This document shows positions 1-12,061 of a stretch of 64,000 nt of DNA, piece by piece; the stretch's first letter is position 1, and the number at the start of each line of letters is the position of its first letter. Under the pieces are notes generated by a model. It did not search any database, was not told the DNA's origin, and saw nothing but the letters and a program-made list of their open reading frames with translations. Source of the stretch: Naematelia aurantialba (Eukaryota > Basidiomycota > Tremellomycetes > Tremellales > Naemateliaceae); NCBI GenBank assembly GCA_021527695.1, contig JAKFAO010000002.1:372001-436000 (forward strand). Reading direction: 5' to 3'. The position numbers and the translations under genes are program-made.

Positions 1-2106
1 TGACCCCGCAGATATTCCCCTTCATCACGGAAATGATCACGTCGTTCGACGTCCCGCCCGACCGCATCGGCCTGTACGCGGGCCTCGGCGAGGGCTCGCT
101 CATGCTCACCGAAGCCGTGTTCGCGACGACGTGGGCTCGCATCGCTGACAAGTACGGCCGTCGGCCCGCCATGTTGTTGGGGTTCGCCGGGGTATTGATC
201 AGTTCGCCTATGGTTGGGTTCAGTCGGAGCGTGTGGGCCGTCATCTTTTGGCGATCAGTATGTGAGTCAAGACTTCATTCTGCCTGCACTCTGCCTGCAT
301 CTGCCTACATCTGCCTACATCTGCCTGCATCTGCCTGCATCTGCCTACATCTGCCTACATCTGCCTACACCTGCCTACACCTGCCTACATCTGCCTACAC
401 CTGCTTACATCTGTCTGCACTCTGCACGCATACCCATCATCATCTCATGTCTGTCTGCTTGCTGAACACGATGGTAGTGGGCCTCGGCCCATGTGGTATC
501 CTGGTCAAGACCATTGCGTCTGAGATGACCCATCCATTAAATCGCTCAAAAGTGTTCTCCGTCTTCTCACCCTCGTTCCACATCGGGGTACTCCTTGGCA
601 CATTCCTAGGTGGCGAACTCTCAAACCCTTATGGTCGACTGCCCGCGTGGCTAGGCGGACAGACCGAGTTCTGGCAAAGATGGCCATACGCCCTACCCTG
701 TCTCGTGTCAGGTGGTGTGAACCTATTATCTATCCTTGTTGGCTATCTCTACCTTCCCGAGGTGCGTTGCCACTAGGGCCAATCGACAGCGCCCACCCCC
801 CCCTTTTTTTGCGTGCTGAATTCTTACGTTCTAGACGAGACCTGCGTCGTTGAAACGGGAGCATGGTGAAGCGGGAGAAAAGCCCGCCTCCAGAGGCAAG
901 GTTGGAGACTGTTTCAAGGTCCCTGGTTTTGCCCTTATCACCACGGTGTTCTGTTGTGAGTCGAGTGCCGTATCGAGAAGCCAGCCGTAGCTGACTCTCC
1001 CTGTCTAGTGTTTCAAATCAGTATGTGGTCAGCATTTGCGTGATGAAGACCCTATACTGACACCAGTCAGCTACGTTCTCCTTTGAAGGCATCTTCACAG
1101 TCATGACATACACTCCAGCCAGCCATGGGGGTCTAGGGCTCCCAGTGAGGATCCCGGGTCTTTTGGTCCTGTCGGATTTCCAGCTGACCGCGAGGCAGGT
1201 CGACGACATAGGCTTGCTCTTCTCAGTTGGCTCGTTCATGTACATCATCATCACGCCAATCCTGCTACCTCGACTGGAGAAGCGCTTTGGGACGGTCAAA
1301 GCCCTCAATCTCGTGTTTGCAACCTGGCTCCTCATTACCCTTCTGGTCCCTGTGCTTCAGTGGGCGGCGCGACGTGCCAGAGGCCTGATGTGGGTCCTGC
1401 TGCTTGCTCAATCGCTCTTGAAGAATTTTGCCAACTTTGCTTGGCCGTGAGTCACTCCCCAAGGCGTCAATGCCAGAATTGCCATGATCACCGCTTACCC
1501 AATGTCAGCATGTGTGATATCCTATCTGTCTCTGTGTTTGACGACAATCCCGAACTTCTAGCTATGGGAAGTGCAATGAGTCTTATTGCCGGTGCATTCG
1601 GTCGCGCCGCCGGGCCTGCCCTATCAGGGTCAGCAGCAGTTTTTGCCTCATGCCCGACAACCAAGTGCAAAAGCTGACGCTCTTTGGTCAGATGGCTATA
1701 CTCAATCTCGACCACGTTCGCAGCCAACACGCTGGGGCGTCAAGGACCGTGGTTGTCCATATTGGTGGTCTGCATCCCCCCGCTCATCCTGATTCGCTAC
1801 GTGCCTACAGATGCACATGGCAAGCAGCGGCCGGACATGGGGGCGGGCGAATACGAGTCGCTGCCGATGATTGAAGAAGGCCGGGTGAGCGAGTGGGAGG
1901 AGAGAGAGGAGAGATTGGAGAGGGAGGCTAGATTTGGGAGAGAGGAGGGGAGGGAGAGGGAGCGGGAGCGGGAGGTGAGAATGGAGCGGGAAAAGAGGGA
2001 GGCTCGGAGGGATAGCTCCGAGGTACAAAAAGCCAGCGGGAGGGAGCTGCATGAGTTTGGCGTGGAGCTCGATGATAGAGAGGGCGTTCACCATGCTCAG
2101 CGGTAG
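1..2106 (+). CDS. Major facilitator superfamily transporter, 5' partial
   Basis: The 3' part of a multi-pass MFS transporter of the fungal DHA1/ZIF-like type; the reading frame is already open at base 3, so the start lies outside the window. The loop motif [10 protein letters not shown] is the MFS signature after TM2, and a [10 protein letters not shown] stretch resembles the later TM region of this family. I join exons 3-261, 478-761, 835-955, 1071-1144, 1184-1446, 1477-1511, 1562-1628 and 1692-2106; phases agree at every junction. Intron 1 carries a 10-bp minisatellite and has neither stop nor frame change. The last ~70 residues are a Glu/Arg-rich charged tail with short heptad-like runs, unusual for this family. 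It probably exports or imports a small molecule at the plasma or vacuolar membrane; the substrate cannot be read from sequence. Family call is strong; small exons 4-6 are less certain. Confidence 0.82.
291..420. repeat. 10-bp minisatellite (CTGCCTACAT) in MFS intron 1
   Basis: Thirteen consecutive 10-bp units of CTGCCTACAT, varying mainly at positions 7 and 10, lie entirely inside the first visible intron (262-477) of the MFS gene. No unit contains a stop in the gene's reading frame. Confidence 0.9.
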
Positions 2107-2445
2107 ATCAGACGCCTGCACAGCTGTGCTCGTAGACCAAAAAAGACGTGTTCCCATCCAAAAGACACGATACATTTGTCATGCATCTCTAGTCAGTAAT
2201 CTGTGGGTATCATTACTTACTCGCAGCTGGTGGCGTATCAAGGGACTGCGGTGCCTCGAGGGTTGATCTTTTGGAACCGACTGCAATCCCAAGCACATAC
2301 TACTGACTGTTGCGACATTCCGACTGTTACCTCGATATACCACGTCTGTCTCTGCATGATACCCAGACTGCACGCGTGACCATCCCAACTCGGCTGCATC
2401 TACCGTCTTGGCAGCGGGGTTCGTCTTGCCGGGTGCTGAGGGAAA
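2107..2445. other. Intergenic region between the MFS gene and the DOCK gene
   Basis: A 339-bp gap between two genes on the same strand. It must hold the MFS 3' UTR and the DOCK promoter. I see no clear TATA box or coding potential. Confidence 0.6.
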
Positions 2446-5400
2446 ATGGACAGCGGGAACCAGTATCCACTCGCGGGCCCGTCTCGCTCCTCGTACGTCC
2501 GTCTCGATGCATCGCTGTGCCGTTGATCGAGCGACCATGCTGACACGGGCTTACGGCGCTCAGACCATCGACAGGCTCGTGGCAGCCCCTGCCGTACATC
2601 CACACGGGCTTTGTCGTCCACTCGTATCGTCCCGCATCGACTCCTCCCACGTCCCCTGCCGGATCCACCTCCCACGGCGGAGGCGGAAGCGCGAGCGCAT
2701 CGCCGCGCAAGGCCGCGGCAGCACATCGGAATCGCTTCTCATGGAGCGGGCACGGCGCACTGGGCCTGCAGAGGGAGAGAGGCAAGAACAACGTGTATGA
2801 GATTCCCCTGGATATAGGCGACGAGTTCTTTGCGTTTGAGGAGTACAGGTGTGCGGTGGAGGAGGACGGCAGGGGAGACGTCTGGCTTCGAGGGTAAGTC
2901 ATGCATCCTCACCCACCACGCCTCCAAGTCGGAAATCACATCCATGTATCCCGTCTCCCTGTTCTGCGGGTTCGTCGGTCACTCATGTGCTATATAGGTA
3001 TGTCGTGCAGGCAGTCTCGCTCGCGACGCTGGCGCCTCCCGCAGCGGCATCGTCGTCCTTCTCTCCCTCGCCGTCGTCTTCGGCACTAGGATCATCGTCG
3101 ACCTCACCATATCCTCGGCCGGAACCGTCGGTGCTGATCGGCATCTTCCCATCGTCGTGTGTCCATGTCCGCCCTGGTGCAGGGACGGAAGACCCAGTCC
3201 TGTCGGCTGCGTACGAACGGGCCGTGCAACTCGCCAAGGATCGGGCCAAGTCAGCCCAATATGGGCATTCGCGGGAGATGGAGGCGGTCAAGGAGGAGGA
3301 CGAGGAGGGCTATGACCTGGGAAGCGCAGGCAAGGCGGCCGTTAATGGCAATGGCAATGACGACAACGTGGGTGACGGCGACGGCGACGGCGATGGCGGC
3401 AGGAGCGGGGACAGGGCCGATGAGGTCGTGCATATTGCAGCAGGGGAGAAGAGGGAGCCCCCGAATAGTCAGGGACCAGGTCAAGCAGCCAAAGCGAACA
3501 GCTTGTCGCGGTCAAATCGACCGAGATCGCTGGTCTTTGATGGGAAGGGGGTGGCGGGGATCGCAAAAGAGGAGGACAAGGAGCAACCTCCCTTGCCGAG
3601 GTTGACTGCTGGAGACTCTACGATTGCTGGCACTCAATGGCCGCTCGTGGACGAAATCGCCTGCGCGATAAGGGAATGGTACAGCGTGAGTTGTGTCATC
3701 TCTCCTAGCCTATGCTGCAACTACGCGTGTGCGCGAAGATGGAAGGGGAATAGGAATGGGGGTGAGGGTATGGGATCCCGTTCTGACTTGAGTAGCGCTT
3801 AGCGACCTACCTCGCCAATCGGAACTACCGGCTCTTCTCCATCGTGATGCAACACATCGACGCACTGTTTCTCGGCCGACGCCAGCTGCTCGCTCAAACG
3901 CTCAGCAGCGACGAGCTCGTGCGCGTACGCCGAGAGTGCGTGTCAAGGCTCGTCAAGTGTAATGTCGCGCAGGGGCTCGAGGTGATTGTCCGGAGCCTGG
4001 AGGACGGGAGCGTCATGGTCATGAGTCGCGAGAGGGCGTTTAGCGGCGCTAGCTGGATAGGAGGGATCACCTGTTATGTCTACCAGGTCCAGGTGAGTGT
4101 TTCCCAGTAGCCTAGTCTGCTCGTGGCCCTGCAATGGGTCCTGCGCAGAAGCGGAGACAACTGAGGCTCCAGGTGCACGCGTGGTTTCAGAGACTGACAC
4201 CATGTAGTTGGCATACATCGACCTCATCCCCCTCGACGACCTCTTTGGCAAGCCCACCAGCATGATCAAACAGGCGCGACGACTGACTCAGCCAAAATCC
4301 CGCCTGTCTCTCACCACGACCACCACGGAACATCCCACGAGCGAACCGACCACTCCCTTCCACCATCTTCTCTTGGACTTTCGAGCCTTCGTGGCGAGTC
4401 CGTGCGTTCCTGGGGAGATTGCGGAGCTCTACTTTGCGCTGTACAACAAGGCGGAAAGTCGTTTTGTCACTGAAGAGTTCTGCCTGATACTCAACCATCT
4501 TGGGAGTCCCGCGCGAGACGGAGAGCAACGCCTCGGACGTTTGCGGACCCTGTTCACCGATCTCAAGCTCGACGATGTCTCCGGATCCATCTATCTTGTC
4601 TGTCGGATGGTCCGGAATGGCGCTCTCAAGATGAGGAACGAGGCGACTGCAGGCACACTGGAAACTCACCACCGGTCGGGTACGCCGCGAAGGGCAAGCG
4701 GCAATCTTGCCGCTACCGATAGTATCTCTCGCGGCGCAGCACGGTCGTTCATCAGCGACACAACGGATGATTCCTTCTCCGTCACCTCGGGATTTGAAGG
4801 TCATCGCACCACCACGGGGGATACGCACGCAACAACGGCACCTAGCATCATTGATGGCCGGCCGACGTTCAGGCGACCGCTTGGGTGTGCAGTCATCGAA
4901 TTGCCAGTCTTCAGCAAGCTCATCACTGAAGGTGCAGAGGTCGAGTGCACCATGCCGATCTGGTTCGCAAAGGACGAAGCGACTTTTGCGACTTTGCATG
5001 AGGACATCATCCATGGGCGAACGAGTCACTATCTCTCGTCGTCAAGGTGAGCTTGTATTGTCGGATTTTGAACTGATAGGCAGAGCGGATGCGATCGCGA
5101 TCGCCCTCAAGCTCTACTACGGAGTTGCACCACAGCTCATCCGAGAGCACCCGTCGCTTTTGGCGGACATTTCCCTCTCCGCCAGACTCGGCTTCTCGGA
5201 CGTTGTCTTCCCCGGCGCCTACCGCAACGACCTGTACATCAAGCTCTGGTCCGCTTCGTTCACGACGACGACAGCCTCCACAACGGGCTCGCTGCGTTCC
5301 AGAAAATCGGTCGTCTCAGGTGCGGCAAATATCCAGGTGACACTGGAAGTCCGACGCGCCGACGGTACTGTCGTGTCCGATGCCATCTTTGCTGGAGGTT

Positions 5401-8400
5401 CGGGCGAGCCACCGATGGCGCAGTATCACTCGCTGGTGTTCTACCACAACGAGCGGCCAACATTCGGCGAGCTGGTCAAGATTTCCCTGCATCCGAGGTC
5501 AGGCGACTGCCATCTCTTCCTCACGTTCCGATCGCGAAGTAAGGACAGGAACTCTGCCGTCGATTCGCACGAGCTCGAAAAACCGTTTGCGTTTGCGTAT
5601 CTGCCCCTGTTCACCTCGTCGTTCACCCTGAGAGATGGCTCGCACGACCTTGTGCTGTACAGAATGGAAAAGGGCCTGCAACCTGCTCCCAACCTGTACT
5701 TCGAGGTCCCCTTTGTTACCTCGACTGGCGACTCTCCGGTCTCACCGTCGACCTCCAGGACAATAACGCCTCTGCGCGATAGGATGTCACTGCGAAGCTA
5801 TCTGTGCTCAAGTGCGCACAGCCAAGACGACACACTGCGAGCTTTGCTGTCGTGGCCATCGATGCTTTCGAATGTAGGCCAGATCTCTTCGACTCTGCGG
5901 ATGTTTGGCTTTGTTCCAGAGGAGGAAATTGCCAAATTTGTGCCAAGTATCTTCGACTCGTTGTTCGGGATACTCGTGTCCAACCTCGGTGATGCACAGG
6001 ACGAGACGGACAATCTGGTCTTCAAAGCCTTGATCAAGGTCCTCTCCATGGTGTTTGATCGGCGCTTTCCTAGCTTCAACACAGTCCTCGACATCTACAT
6101 TAGCCGGCATTTCAGTTTCCCAGCGTCGTCGTTCCACCTCCTCCGCTCGATGAAAGCCGTCATGTCGACGCCAAATACAAAAGACTACCGCTCGTTCCTC
6201 AAAGTCTGGCACCTCTTCTTCCGCTTCATCACCCGTTCGCGCGAGCTCGATCGCGCAAGAGGACCAGGACTCGATGCGACCTCGGCGCATATAGAGGCAG
6301 ACTTTAGAAAGCAGACGCGCGGTCTGCTTGGGGAGATCAACACGCTCATGCTCGCGACTGACAAGGGGTTGATTGGTTCACAGACACTGGCGGTGCAGCA
6401 TTACGCCGATATCCTCCCCGACCTCGCCCAGGTGTTCTCACCACTGGATATTGCGGAAATCATCATTGCTTTTGCGGATACTTTGACGCGAGCTACAGGT
6501 GGTATAGCGATCCAGAAGCTGTTGTTGCTGTTACGAGTGGTCCAGAGTGTCTTTGACACCTCGGATGCGCGCGCGCTCCTTGTGCCGGCCATTGTGCGGT
6601 GGGTCAAGCCCCATCTGGGCCGATACGACGGTGCGGCGAATGACGACACCTCGCGGATCAAGTGGCTCGAAGCGAGTCGATTGGCAGTGACAGTCGTTGC
6701 CCGGGTAGTGAACAAGCTGGAAGAATGGTACTGCTCCCCACTGATCCTCGAGGATCCCGCTCTGCGCCGTCAGGAGGAAGATAACCTCGAGTACTGCTTA
6801 TCGCTGCTTCCTAGGTGTGTTGGAGCCTGGTTGCTCCCTTAAATCCTGCTAACACCAGCAGCCTCTTGACTGCCTACAAGGATCTATCGGCCCGGTCGAC
6901 GATCGAAGTACTATCGAGGCACCAATCGACCAGCAATGCATACAAGGTCACGCCGGATGTCTTTCCCTCGGTTCACCCTTTTGCTCTGGTCTCGCAGCTC
7001 CCACCGCCATCTCTGCTCGAGCGACAAGCCGGTGAAGACGGCCTGATCACGTCTGGAACCTTCAACACCGGTCTCGCAGAGATCGCCGTCGTCGTACTCA
7101 CTTTGGTCACTGCATCTCCACGATTTGCGCTCGTCCGATTCTTCAACGAGCTCCTCGACATCGACGGGCGTGAATCGACGTCTTTGACGCTTCAGGCTGT
7201 CTTTGACTTTGGCAAGTCGGTGATCTCGTTCGAAGCGTTTCCGAAACAGTGGCTCACGCTGAGCTTGATGTGCTTCCAAGGCATCATCAAGCTCATGGAT
7301 GTCGTCGCTGAGATTCTGGAGAACGAGGTGTTCATCCCCAAGATGTCTCAAGCGCAGAGCTTCGACGCGTCCCTGTGGAGCAAGTGCTTGGAGCTGTTGT
7401 GTGATCTTTGCGGATCGGACGAACTTGCGTTGGAAGAGCATACACAGCAGCGCAGGCGGGCAGAATGGATCATCGCTGGTGATCTCAGGGACGAGGGTGC
7501 GGGCCTGCTGTTGAAGTTGTGGAACGCGATTGGCTGGCCAGCGGACAATAGCAGGGGGAAGAGCGAAGTGCGATACGGAGGGGTGAGTCGTCCGTCCAGC
7601 GCTAAGGATCTTCACCGGTTCGCCGGCGAAGGCGAGGGCAACGGCGCGTCGAGGATACCGCTGATGGTGTACAGTACCAGACCCGCTTTACGGGACTGGC
7701 AGAGAAGGTCCTGGGACTCTGCCTGTCAAGCCACGACCAGATGTGTGAGACGGCGGTGGAGATTCTCTTTTCGATGATCTATGCGGAATACGTGCTCGAG
7801 GGCAAGTTTGATGGCATCGAATCGGAGATATTCGCCAAACTGGAAAAGCTTGTGAGACTGCCGTCCTCCCCTCCCCCTCCTACCTCCCTCTCCCCCTCCT
7901 ACCTCCCTCTTCCCCTCCTACCTCCCTGTTCCCCACCTACCTCCCTCTCCCCCTCTTACCTCCCTCTTCCCCTCCTACCTCCCTCTTCCCCTCCTACCTC
8001 CCTGTTCCCCACCTCCCTCCCTCTCCCCCTCCTACCTCCCTCTTCCCCTCCTACCTCCCTGTTCCCCACCTCCCTTCCTGTCCCCCGCCTACCTCCCTGT
8101 CCCCACCCCACGTCACACATGCACCCTCCAAGTCTTTAGCCCTTGAGCACGCTGGGCGTTCAGTGACTATGCGCTAAGCGTCATAGTTCACCACGAGGAC
8201 CAACATTTCTTCCGACCCCACCATGCGGGCATACTTTGTCGCCCAACTTCGTGCAGTTTTCGAGCGATCGCCAGAGATAGACGCGACGTTCCACCGAAAG
8301 GTCGGCTCATTCCTCGACCAAGTCGAGCTGTTTATCGACCTTCTCCTGGGTCTAGGAGACCTACCCGACGGACCCGATTGGAAAGACGAGCGCGCAGCAG

Positions 8401-10839
8401 CGTTGTATCGGCTCATGCTGTTCGTTCGGCAGATCGGCAGGACCGACCTCTATCTCCGCTTCGTCCATCAGCTTGTCCGTATCAATATCGATTCTGGCGA
8501 CCATGTTGGTGCTGGCCTTGCTCTCCGCTTACACGCCGACACGTACGAGTGGGATACGACAAAGCTTGTGGACGAGTTCCATCAAGGCGATATCAGCTTG
8601 CCTGCCCAGAGCGAGTTTGCTCGCAAGGAGGCGTTGTACTATCATGCCATTGACCACTTTAGTGAGTCTGACCCTGGTTCTGCTGGTTCTGCCCATCTGA
8701 ATTCCCATCTGAATATCTGGCCTCCACCATCCACCAGGATATCAAGGCTGACAGTTCCTCAGCCGGAGCTGAGGCGTACGAATTGACGCTTGAACTCTGC
8801 CAGGAGCTCACTGCCGAACACCAACGCATCACTTTCGACGTCAGCAAGCTGAGCGAGCTGCTGACGCATCAAGCACGGCTTTGGGAGAAGATCGGACACT
8901 CCTCCGCGGCTAAAATCGACTACTTTCGCATCGTACGTTCTGCCCAACCCATCCCAGCGTTGTATCCGCAGCTCAGCTTGTAGGCATTTTTCGGCGACTG
9001 TTCGCCGCTCAATAAAGACAAGGACTTTATCGTGCGCGGTCGGCCGTGGCAACGATACTCTGACTTGTGAGTCGCTAACAAACTCAAAAAGGGGAGAACG
9101 TAGATTGATAGCTGTGCAGCTGCGATATGATCCAGCACAAATTCCCTACAGCGGCCATTCACCGCTCCAAGATCCCGCCGCCAGAGTCGATGCGGACAGG
9201 CGTCGATCAGACGATCTGGATCACGCCGGTCGTACCTGAGCCGGATTTGACGAGACCGGTGTTTGCGGATACGGTGGCGCCGGGCGTGCAGGAGTACTGG
9301 CGACATAACGGATGTGATCGCTATAGCTCGACGCGACCGTACATGGTCAATCCGGCCGAAATTGACGTGGCCTTGACCTGGACGGAGAAGACGCTGCTGA
9401 CGAGTGAGTCTGTGGTCCGTCGATGCGTGTCTCGCGTTCGTCGTCGTACTGCACGCAGCCTTTATGCGATGGAGCAAGGTGGAGAGAAGCGTGGGAGGGA
9501 TGGAGTGTCGGAGGGGTGGAGTGTGAGAGGCTTGGAGTATGAGATGGATGGGCGCAGACGAGGAGAGGTCGGGCAGGATTGAGCCGGTGCTAACAGCCGT
9601 AGCGAAAGAACCGCTCCCTGGCGTGTTGGCCAGGTCCGAGGTCAAGGCCATCAAATACGAGCAGGTGTCGCCGATCGAGAATGCCGTTCAGGAGGTGGTC
9701 CGCGCCGCCAAAGCTCTGCGGATAATGTCTAGAGCCCGACCGGGACATCCCATCGAGTGAGGCCTTTATACTCGACGTGATATTCGATATGCCTAGCTCG
9801 AGAGCTGATGTCATACAGCGCGAAACAGCTCGGTACCGCCATCAACGGCGCGGTCGATAGTCCCGTCAGCGGGGGTGTCAAGCTGTACAAGACGGTACGT
9901 CACAGTCGGTCTCGTTCCTCACTTCATTCCAGCTGACTGCATTGCGCTTGCAGGTGTTTCTCGATCCGGCATATCTCGAGAAATTTCCGAAAGACGCCGC
10001 CAGGGTGGAAGAGCTTGACGGAGCCATCTTTGATTATGTTCGGGCGATTCAGGAGAGCCTGTCGGTTCATAGAGATGTTTGCCGGGACCTTGCTTTCCAT
10101 GAAGCGCTCAAGAGCCGTGAGTCCCTTGTATCTCTCTCCTTTCGAGGATGGTCGTCATGATCCCTCCTGTGTCTCCACGGGTGCTCACGACTGCCTGCTA
10201 TGTTTTCATATGGTCGATGCTGACTGCGAGGAAGACTTCCACCGAGCGTTTCCCGACGAACTGATGAAGCTTCCTCGGCGGCGGTCCGATTCCATCATGA
10301 TCCCTCGCCCTCTTCCAGCATTACCGCCCAAGCCAGCGACCAATGGCGACAGAGCGTCGTCTCCTACCAAGTACGGCTCGCCGCGCATTTCCATCTCCGA
10401 GTCGGCTACGGATGCAGGGGCGGCCGCAGGCGCCGCAAGCTACACTCTACCGCCGCTCCGACTTGGCCTCACGCCTACGCCTACGATAACGCCGACGCCA
10501 ACAGGAGGCGCTGGTGCGCAGTCACGCGTCCCGTCCGTCACGCTCTCGTCCCCCCAGCCGACCATTACGAGCCGTTCGAGCTCGTCGATCAAAGCGTCTC
10601 GGTCATCGATCAGCGTGGTCAGCGGAGGAAACGGGGACGCTAACGGCGTGCCGAGCCTGGGTAGCCGGGCACGCAGCTTGGTAGGCACGATCAGTCGCCG
10701 CAGCAGCAGTATCAGCGGGGTCAGCGAGGGCACGATCGACGGCAGCATCAGTGGCGGTGGCGGTGGCGCGGTGGTCGATGCGACGGATGAGAAGAAGCCC
10801 AAGTTGAGTAGATTCGGAAGTTTGATGAGACGAAAGTAA
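2446..10839 (+). CDS. DOCK-family Rho/Rac/Cdc42 guanine nucleotide exchange factor (DCK1-like)
   Basis: A giant exchange factor of the DOCK180/Dck1 family, which activates Rac/Rho5/Cdc42-type GTPases at membranes, usually with an ELMO partner. Sixteen exons give 2,279 aa: 2446-2492, 2564-2893, 2998-3685, 3796-4092, 4208-5046, 5084-6814, 6862-7582, 7675-7851, 8187-8661, 8763-8932, 8984-9066, 9120-9403, 9603-9756, 9819-9894, 9954-10116, 10235-10839. Residues ~33-175 form the N-terminal SH3 (WQPLPYI, IPLDIGDEFFAFEEY, IFPSSCVHV). Residues ~780-930 are the C2-like DHR-1 domain (YRNDLYIKLW, YHNERPTFGE). Residues ~1610-2080 are the catalytic DHR-2 (KEALYYHAIDHF, SPIENAV). The tail is Ser/Pro-rich, ends basic and has a polyproline patch (PALPPKP). 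The start gives a short first exon in a good context (GAAAATGG). The acceptors of exons 7 and 16 have alternatives; the family call is secure. Confidence 0.93.
7862..8115. repeat. Pyrimidine-rich CCTACCTCCCT repeat in DOCK intron 8
   Basis: Imperfect repeats of CCTACCTCCCTCTTCCC fill most of the 335-bp intron 7852-8186 of the DOCK gene, which is by far its largest intron. The coding-strand sequence is almost pure C/T. Confidence 0.85.
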
Positions 10840-11108
10840 CGACAGCGAGATGAGGGCTCGAGATGGCGTGTCTCTGGGATTACGATTTTGGGGATTTACG
10901 TGATACAGGATACATACAACGTGATTATAGTGATGATGATGCCAATGCCGATATACCAAACGCACATGCACTGAAGCCCAATGTGCCACCGTGCCATCGT
11001 GTCATCGTGCTGAACGCTCAAGGGCCGAACGCACAACCAGCCAAACACACAACGGGCCGAACACACGACATGTTCAGCGAGAGATGATGTAGACGGTACC
11101 GTCCTTGT

Positions 11109-11749
11109 CTATTTGGACGTCTGCTTGTACCCTGCACACCAGTCAGCACTCACCCGACACGTCCTTGATACAAGCGAAGGCACGAGCCGACGTACGGCTG
11201 ACGTCGAGGATGATGTTTCCGCATATCGCACACAAGCCCTTCTTGTACGCGCACTTCTGGCACCGCGTCGCGTTGTTCTGCTGGACCGATTGCTGTACGG
11301 GTCCTAGTCAGCTGTCTGCCTAGCCATGCCAGGCGCGTCGAAGCTGACCTTGCAGTCTATGCATTTGTTCCCGTAGGTGTTGATCTTGCCCTTGCCGACG
11401 CCGGACGTCCCGGGCTTGACGTATGGCGATGCCCGCGCGCGCGCAGTCAGGAGCTTGTTCTCCCCGATCTTCCGGGTCGACGACGCCGGCTGGAACGGGT
11501 CGGGCGCAGCGACGCCGGTGAGTTTCTGGACGTGTCAGCGGCAGTTCAAAATCTCTCCATGTTCAGCGACAGTGTATAGTCTCTCTCTGTTCAGCTGCAG
11601 TCCATAGCCTCTCTCAATCTTGTACACAAAGACAAAGACGAGGACGCAGATGAGGTTTCACCGACGAGGCGGAAGACGGGCGACGGTCGGCTGACGAAGG
11701 TGGAGATACGTGGCAAGTCGCTTACTTTCTCGCACTTTTTGCAGACCAT
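11109..11749 (-). CDS. CRIPT: CRIPT-like zinc-binding protein
   Basis: A small cysteine-rich protein homologous to CRIPT, described as a PDZ-binding protein in animals and as a minor-spliceosome component. Exons on the minus strand are 11726-11749, 11349-11525, 11196-11292 and 11109-11131, giving 106 aa against about 101 in animals. Visible motifs are MVCKKCEK at the start, KCIDCK, CQKCAYKKGLCAICG, and an end reading YKQTSK. The CxxC pairs needed for zinc are all present. Animal CRIPT ends in the PDZ ligand QTSV; here Val is replaced by Lys, so the PDZ ligand is absent. The donor after exon 2 is a weaker GTCAGC. The gene is divergent from ARP2, with 312 bp between start codons. Confidence 0.9.
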
Positions 11750-12061
11750 ATTGCCGCGCTTTTCTCGGCGAAGCTAGCACGTCTCGACCCTCCTGGTCTG
11801 CTCGAGAATGCGCTGTGTCACTAACAAGATAATCAGTCGAGGTAAGAGCACCCGTCGAAGAAGTCGAAGAAAGAAACGCGTTGCCACCCAATCTGTCAAG
11901 AGACGGAATCAAATAAATTGCCGGTTCGGGCCACACCGCGTGGCGGTGACGTTTGAGCTGGTATCCTGCTACTCGTCGCTGCTGCTGCTGCTGCTGTCTG
12001 CATATCCACTCTGTCCAGCGGGTACTTGTGCCCTCGGTAACAAGCAGCTGAGCGGCTCACG
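11750..12061. promoter_or_regulatory. Bidirectional promoter region of CRIPT and ARP2
   Basis: A 312-bp segment separating the start codons of the divergent CRIPT-like and ARP2 genes. It includes a CTG-repeat patch (about 11982-11998). No TATA box is obvious, which suits two housekeeping genes. The promoter role is inferred from position only. Confidence 0.6.
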
